From: Weissella cibaria KACC 11862
Lineage (GTDB): Bacteria; Bacillota; Bacilli; Lactobacillales; Lactobacillaceae
Length of the DNA: 64,000 nt
Assembly (NCBI RefSeq): GCF_000193635.1
Contig: NZ_AEKT01000016.1
Coordinates: 1-64,000, forward strand
Direction: 5' to 3'
Shown here: one piece after another, positions 59,579-64,000 of the stretch
Numbering within the stretch: position 1 is the first letter of the stretch
How the letters are laid out: every line of letters begins with the position of its first letter
Position numbers and translations under genes: made by a program
The notes under the pieces: generated by a model
Told to the model about the DNA's origin: nothing
What the model saw: the letters and a program-made list of their open reading frames with translations, nothing else
The model's database searches: none

Positions 59579-60127
59579 ATGCTTACTGAACACCAATTGA
59601 TTTCTGAACTTGCGCAAATTGCTGAGGCCAGCGAAGTTGTTGGCCAACGCACTCGCAACATTTATCTTGGCGCAGGTTGGTTCAACGAAGACCAACAAAA
59701 TATCTTGATGCAAGGCTACCAAGCGTTGAAGGCTAACCCAACAATTAACGATATCTATGTTCCCCTCCTTAACCAATACGGTGGACAAGTTATCGAAGCA
59801 GACGGGGATTTTGAACCCGACTTCGAATGGGGTACGATGACTTACAAGGCTGACATCACGGCGATGAACAACGCTGATTTGATTGTGGCCTTTATCGATG
59901 CGGCTGATCCAGATTCAGGCACGGCATTTGAAGTTGGTTACATGACTGCTTCAAACAAGCCTGCTATTTTGGTCACAGTCGGTGATCGTAACGAACACCC
60001 GGTTAACTTGATGTTGTCATACGGGGCTGTTTCAAACGTTGACCTTGCAACAGAAGGTTTCGCTGCTTTGGAAAAGTTTGACTTTACCAACATCGCCATG
60101 AAGAAGTGGACTGGCGCCATCTTATAA
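59579..60127 (+). CDS. ndt: Nucleoside 2-deoxyribosyltransferase
   Basis: 182 residues. RNIYLGAGWFNEDQQ, DLIVAFIDAADPDSGTAFEV (catalytic Glu in AFEVGYM) and NLMLSYGAV match PF05014 enzymes such as L. leichmannii NTD. It exchanges the base of deoxynucleosides for salvage. About 15-20 residues longer than the typical enzyme, mostly from the N-terminus. Followed by a strong terminator. Confidence 0.92.
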   Translation: MLTEHQLISELAQIAEASEVVGQRTRNIYLGAGWFNEDQQNILMQGYQALKANPTINDIYVPLLNQYGGQVIEADGDFEPDFEWGTMTYKADITAMNNADLIVAFIDAADPDSGTAFEVGYMTASNKPAILVTVGDRNEHPVNLMLSYGAVSNVDLATEGFAALEKFDFTNIAMKKWTGAIL

Positions 60128-60136
60128 TCATAAATT

Positions 60137-60177
60137 AAAGGCACCGCGCGATTGGATTAATCGCACGGTGCCTTTTT
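60137..60177. terminator. Bidirectional terminator between ndt and the MFS gene
   Basis: AAAGGCACCG(CGCGA) / TCGCACGGTGCCTTT stem with T run on plus and A run on minus. Confidence 0.88.
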
Positions 60178-60185
60178 CACTGTTA

Positions 60186-61331
60186 TTAATTTTGTCGCAA
60201 AATAACGCTACCCAAGCCAAGCATTGCGCCGACTAAAATTAGGATAATAATCGGTAGACTCATCGCCCCCACAGCTTGGTAAGTCCACCCAGTTACTAGC
60301 GGTAAGATCACCATCCCCGCTTGGCAAAAAGCCAAGTTCCAACTGACAACTCGCTTCGCCTTTTGGTCATTGTAGCGCGCATACGGCACCATCATCATCA
60401 ACGGATAGATGGCAGATAGTCCCAAGCCAAGTCCGAAACCAGCGAACGGTAGCAATGCCTCAACTGGCAAAAACATCATTCCAGTCGCTATGGCTGTCAA
60501 AATAATATGCGTTAGAATCAACCGCCGATTTGATTGCCAGCGCGTTGTCACTCCGGTCAAGAAACGGCCAACCATCAACCCCGCCCAAAACAATGTCGCC
60601 ACATTAGTCGCTGTTGTCGCGCTATATTGCCAATGATCAACAGCAAAACTAGAGACATATTTGCCAATCACCAACTCAACGCCGTAGACAAAGTAGAAAA
60701 CCGGCAATAGCCAATCTGAACCCGCCAGTTTCACGGTAGTCATTTCATCATCTGTTACAGCTGTATCAGACCCCCGAAAGGCTTGTCGTGAGCTCATAAC
60801 AACCGTCATGATAACGACTTGCAGCACGATGACGCTTAACACACCCAAACGCCAGCCCATCGGAAACACAAGACTCAGGGCCATCACGAATGAACTCAAC
60901 GTTACGCCGACCCCATACATGCCGTGCAGAATACTCATTAGGCCACTTGAAAAGCGCTTTGCCGCGTAGTCATTTACTGCGATATCAATAGCCCCTTGCC
61001 CAAACCCCATGGCAATGGCCGCAACAATTAACAACCAGACAGCTTGGCCCCACATCAATGCTAACAAGCCGATTAACACAAACCACATGCTTAGCATCAT
61101 AATGCGATCCATCGTGAGTTTAGCCGATAATTTCGGATACAACAAAGTTGAACCAAATGAACAGACTAATGAAATTGCGGTTAGATAGCCAACATAGTCA
61201 ACATTCACATGATAAGTTTGCCGTACCGCCGGCCAAGCGCTCCCTAACACAGAATCAGGCAGCCCGAGCCCAATATAAATTAAAAAATTGACGATGATAA
61301 TAAACACGCCAACCTTAGCTGTTTTTTGCAT
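60186..61331 (-). CDS. MFS transporter (FucP/Pro-drug type)
   Basis: 381 residues with about 11-12 hydrophobic segments. YIGLGLPDSVLGSAWPAVRQ near the start and GFGQGAIDIAVNDYAAKRFS in the middle suggest a sugar or drug MFS. The ATG at 61331 follows GGGGAAA; a longer frame would cross the upstream terminator. Substrate unknown. Confidence 0.82.
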   Translation of the reverse strand: MQKTAKVGVFIIIVNFLIYIGLGLPDSVLGSAWPAVRQTYHVNVDYVGYLTAISLVCSFGSTLLYPKLSAKLTMDRIMMLSMWFVLIGLLALMWGQAVWLLIVAAIAMGFGQGAIDIAVNDYAAKRFSSGLMSILHGMYGVGVTLSSFVMALSLVFPMGWRLGVLSVIVLQVVIMTVVMSSRQAFRGSDTAVTDDEMTTVKLAGSDWLLPVFYFVYGVELVIGKYVSSFAVDHWQYSATTATNVATLFWAGLMVGRFLTGVTTRWQSNRRLILTHIILTAIATGMMFLPVEALLPFAGFGLGLGLSAIYPLMMMVPYARYNDQKAKRVVSWNLAFCQAGMVILPLVTGWTYQAVGAMSLPIIILILVGAMLGLGSVILRQN

Positions 61332-61404
61332 AAGATTTCCCCTGTACTTCAACACTTTCCCCAGCCCCTTCATTTTACGGGAAAGTGCCTGATTGCGCAC
61401 GTAC

Positions 61405-61445
61405 AAAAAAAGCAGGTTACCTTGCGCGTTTAGGTAACCTGCTTT
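61405..61445 (-). terminator. Terminator of the ABC exporter operon
   Basis: AAGCAGGTTACC / GGTAACCTGCTT stem followed by TTTTTT on the minus strand. Confidence 0.85.
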
Positions 61446-61574
61446 CAGGTGTCGTAGATGTCTCAAACAAACGTTTTACGTCATTTACTCCACAGCATTT
61501 TGAATACTTACATTATACCGTATCTGCCCTTAAATTACATGAATAATTTAAGAACACGGTTTATGCGTCCGATA

Positions 61575-63353
61575 TTACTTAAGCAAACGGCGGTACAAAA
61601 TGACCGTCATGACAAAGTAAATGACGTACAAAACGACAATCGCAATCAGCGATGGCATAAAGCCAACGTATGGATCCGCCATTAAGGCTTTGAACATTGG
61701 TAGACCGAAAATGACATCTAACGTGCCGATAACCAACGGAATGAAGAACAAGACGCCCAAGTCTTTCACAACCGTAGCCGTTACTTGACGCTTGCTCGTT
61801 CCAATCATCGTCAAGATGCGATAACGTCGCTTGTCATCAGCAACCCCTGACAATACCTTAAACATCAACGTTGATGCCAGCATCGCCAAGAAGGCAATTC
61901 CTAAGAAAATGCCCATGAATTCCAAACCGCCGAAGACGTTCTTAAGCAACGTAAACATACCTGGCACACCGGCTTGGTGATTCATTGCTGTGCCGGTCAA
62001 ACGAGCTTCACGCTTTGCATTCGCCGTCAACGTTGCTTCGTTGGCTGCAAAGCTCTTAACCGTCACCAAGCGAACTGATTTCACATCCCCCTCAACGGCC
62101 ATTTCAGACTCATTGTGTGTCACAACCGCCGTTGCACCATATTGCTTATCCAAAATTTGGTTAGCAATACTGGTTAATGTGTATTCGGAACCTGGCGTTG
62201 CTAACAAGTAATCACCCGTTAACCACTTAATCCGTGTGTCATTACCCTTACCGGTCTCAACAACCGTTGGTAACTTCTTTTCGTTAAACTCATCACCGTT
62301 AAAGTACACCTTACCCTTGTTCACACTGTAGTGATAAGTAGCTTCCCAAGTGATGTCCTTCAAATTTGATGTGCTAATTTTATCCGACGTGTAGGCCGCC
62401 GTGAATGGTTGGCCCGACTGTGCTTGTTGTGGCAAGGCACGATAATACCCTTGCCCCACTGACATTGCGCCAAGCGCCAAACCAAACATAACTGAAATCA
62501 CCGTCAAAATACGTTGGTATTCAGGTAAGCGGAACAAAAGTTGGCCGTTCAAGAATGACCGCAAGCCACGGTTATTGAAACGCGAGCCACGCAAAGCATA
62601 CGTAACCATCTTCAACGTCCGGCTCACAAACCAGTACGTTCCCCAGACATTAAGCACCAGGACAACGATGAACCCGTACAACCCAAGATGCACGATACCT
62701 GGCATCATCACATAGCTAAGAATCAACAAGCCCAAACCAACCAAGCCAAGCAATGGATCAAGAAGCTTGTGACGCTTTGGTTGTGAAACTTGCTTATCTG
62801 CCGTCAACAACGTCAACGTATCTTGCTTGCTCAACCGACCACGGTTGTAGAGCCCGTTAATGAAGAACAGTGCCACGAAGAATACCAACGTTGCTAATGC
62901 AGCGTTAAACGAGAAGACTGACCAGTTTGCCAACTTCGTGTCCAGCAAATTCATCAAGAAATTACCACTGGCAGCTGTTAACCCAATACCAGCAAAGATA
63001 CCAATGACCGTTGAGATGACACCCAAGGCGAGCGTTTCTTGCATTAACAAATCACCAATTTGTGACTTCTTCGCTCCCAACATTGACATCAAGCCATATT
63101 CAGACTGACGCAACCGCAACAGGAAACTGTTGGCAAAATTCAAATACACAAACGTAATCACACCAAGCAAAAATTCACCGACCATAAAGACTGGCACAAT
63201 CAGACCAATTGATGAATTATTTAACAAAAAATCACGGTTCAACGCGATGGCACTCAGCATGTAAAAGATAGCTGCTGAAATGACCAACCCGACGAAAAGC
63301 ACGGTGTAGTCACGCCACTTCGCGCGGAGTGACTTTAAAGCAATTTGAAACAT
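61575..63353 (-). CDS. BceB/FtsX-type ABC transporter permease
   Basis: 592 residues with about ten hydrophobic segments and a large extracytoplasmic domain (roughly residues 300-470) between them. MFQIALKSLRAKWRDYTVLF and LRLRQSEYGLMSMLGAKKSQ (FtsX loop) fit bacitracin/peptide exporters. It pairs with the ATPase 12 nt upstream; a BceRS two-component system was not visible in the window. Resistance to peptide antibiotics is a plausible role. Confidence 0.88.
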   Translation of the reverse strand: MFQIALKSLRAKWRDYTVLFVGLVISAAIFYMLSAIALNRDFLLNNSSIGLIVPVFMVGEFLLGVITFVYLNFANSFLLRLRQSEYGLMSMLGAKKSQIGDLLMQETLALGVISTVIGIFAGIGLTAASGNFLMNLLDTKLANWSVFSFNAALATLVFFVALFFINGLYNRGRLSKQDTLTLLTADKQVSQPKRHKLLDPLLGLVGLGLLILSYVMMPGIVHLGLYGFIVVLVLNVWGTYWFVSRTLKMVTYALRGSRFNNRGLRSFLNGQLLFRLPEYQRILTVISVMFGLALGAMSVGQGYYRALPQQAQSGQPFTAAYTSDKISTSNLKDITWEATYHYSVNKGKVYFNGDEFNEKKLPTVVETGKGNDTRIKWLTGDYLLATPGSEYTLTSIANQILDKQYGATAVVTHNESEMAVEGDVKSVRLVTVKSFAANEATLTANAKREARLTGTAMNHQAGVPGMFTLLKNVFGGLEFMGIFLGIAFLAMLASTLMFKVLSGVADDKRRYRILTMIGTSKRQVTATVVKDLGVLFFIPLVIGTLDVIFGLPMFKALMADPYVGFMPSLIAIVVLYVIYFVMTVILYRRLLK

Positions 63354-63365
63354 GTTATCACCCCA

Positions 63366-64000
63366 CTAGTTAAAGTTGCCAAGTTCTGACAACACATAGT
63401 TATAAAAGTCTTCACGTGAACGATCATCACGCGTCAACGTCTTCGTAATTTGACCGTCTGTCAGGAACAAAATCCGTGAGGCAAATGACGCTGAGAATGG
63501 ATCGTGCGTCACCATCACAATTGAGATTTCACGTTCTTGGTTAATCGTCGTCAAATAATTCATCATTTCGCGAGCGTTTTCTGAATCCAAGGCCCCCGTT
63601 GGCTCATCACCAAAAATCAAAGCTGGCTCGTGAACCAACGCACGGGCAGCTCCAACACGTTGTTGTTGACCACCTGACAACTCTGATGGGTACTTATCCA
63701 AGTACTCACTGATGTGAAGCAATGCTGCCACCTTCGCAACGGCATCGTTGATCACCCGTGACTTTGCTTTTTGGAGAGTCAAAGGTAACGCGATATTCTC
63801 ACGCACCGTCAAACTTTCAATCAAGTTGTAGCTTTGGAAAATAAAGCCCATGTCACGACCGCGGAAATTTGAGATTTCATCGTCAGTCATGTGGAGGATA
63901 TCTTTATTGTTAATGGCCACTGCCCCTTCGGTTGGCTTCATCAACGTTGACAAAATATTGAGCAATGTTGACTTACCTGATCCTGAAGGTCCCATAATGG
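63366..64000 (-). CDS. BceA-type ABC transporter ATPase (partial, N-terminus outside window)
   Basis: The frame is open to the window end; the Walker A (IMGPSGSGKSTLLN) is at the edge. Signature LSGGQQQRVGAARAL, Walker B ALIFGDEPTGALD and H-loop MVTHDPFSASF are intact. It drives the FtsX-type permease that follows. Confidence 0.92.
   Translation of the reverse strand, partial: IMGPSGSGKSTLLNILSTLMKPTEGAVAINNKDILHMTDDEISNFRGRDMGFIFQSYNLIESLTVRENIALPLTLQKAKSRVINDAVAKVAALLHISEYLDKYPSELSGGQQQRVGAARALVHEPALIFGDEPTGALDSENAREMMNYLTTINQEREISIVMVTHDPFSASFASRILFLTDGQITKTLTRDDRSREDFYNYVLSELGNFN

Overview
The window looks like chromosome from a heterofermentative lactic acid bacterium. Moderate GC, strong purine-rich Shine-Dalgarno sites, a methionine T-box, a folB-K-E-C-P cluster, MalR/maltose phosphorylase/beta-phosphoglucomutase, a mucin-binding-like secreted protein and glucan-binding-type wall repeats all fit Lactobacillaceae. 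Weissella (confusa/cibaria-like) is my best guess; this is inference, since no rRNA or tRNA is present. Almost all genes lie on the minus strand.

Region 1-8,000 is a defence island. In minus-strand order it holds a DpnM-like adenine methyltransferase (7003-7933), a PD-(D/E)XK-type restriction endonuclease (5585-6997), two tandem DUF262 (GmrSD-like) proteins, and a NUDIX hydrolase overlapping a phospholipase-D/SF2 helicase that leaves the window. The methyltransferase begins with a 95-bp tetranucleotide tract (minus-strand CCAA, 23.75 units, 7833-7927) directly after its ATG. In the length shown the ATG is out of frame with the catalytic body, so this copy reads as phase OFF; one unit fewer or two more would restore the frame. 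The leader carries four GATC sites in 56 bp and a 7-bp inverted repeat, and GATC is the likely target of this family. This is the most notable system in the window.

Region 8,000-13,000 is a ribose cluster (rbsR, rbsD, FucP-like permease, rbsK, rpiA) with operators. Region 13,000-18,600 is a second sugar or sugar-acid operon: LacI regulator, TIM-barrel isomerase, GntP/citrate-type permease, KDG-kinase-like PfkB kinase, hexulose-phosphate-synthase-like decarboxylase and SIS isomerase. The content suggests an unassigned route to pentulose phosphate. Region 18,600-22,700 has a small protein, a possible ComK-like protein with a terminator hairpin in its leader, a PadR/DUF4097-like pair and an OFA-family MFS carrier. 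Region 22,700-28,000 is a five-gene operon joining an SsuABC-like importer, an oxalyl-CoA-synthetase-like AMP ligase and a membrane acyltransferase. Region 28,000-31,700 is folate synthesis.

Region 31,800-40,500 is accessory: small orphan proteins, a long perfect inverted repeat, secreted proteins, a membrane coiled-coil protein, a toxin-antitoxin pair, a wall-repeat protein beside a decayed copy of itself, a HAD phosphatase, an anchored Ser-rich protein and an orphan AAA ATPase. Region 40,600-44,000 has an S9 peptidase and a T-box-controlled MetQ that lacks a lipobox cysteine. Region 44,000-52,500 is the complete hexuronate pathway (uxuT, uxuB, uxuA, uxaC, kdgA, kdgK) with a divergent GntR regulator. 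Region 52,500-58,000 is maltose use (pgmB, malP, malT, divergent malR) with palindromic and cre-like sites. The rest holds hypothetical proteins, a nucleoside deoxyribosyltransferase, an MFS carrier and the start of a peptide-type ABC exporter.

No rRNA, tRNA, CRISPR array or intact insertion sequence was seen.
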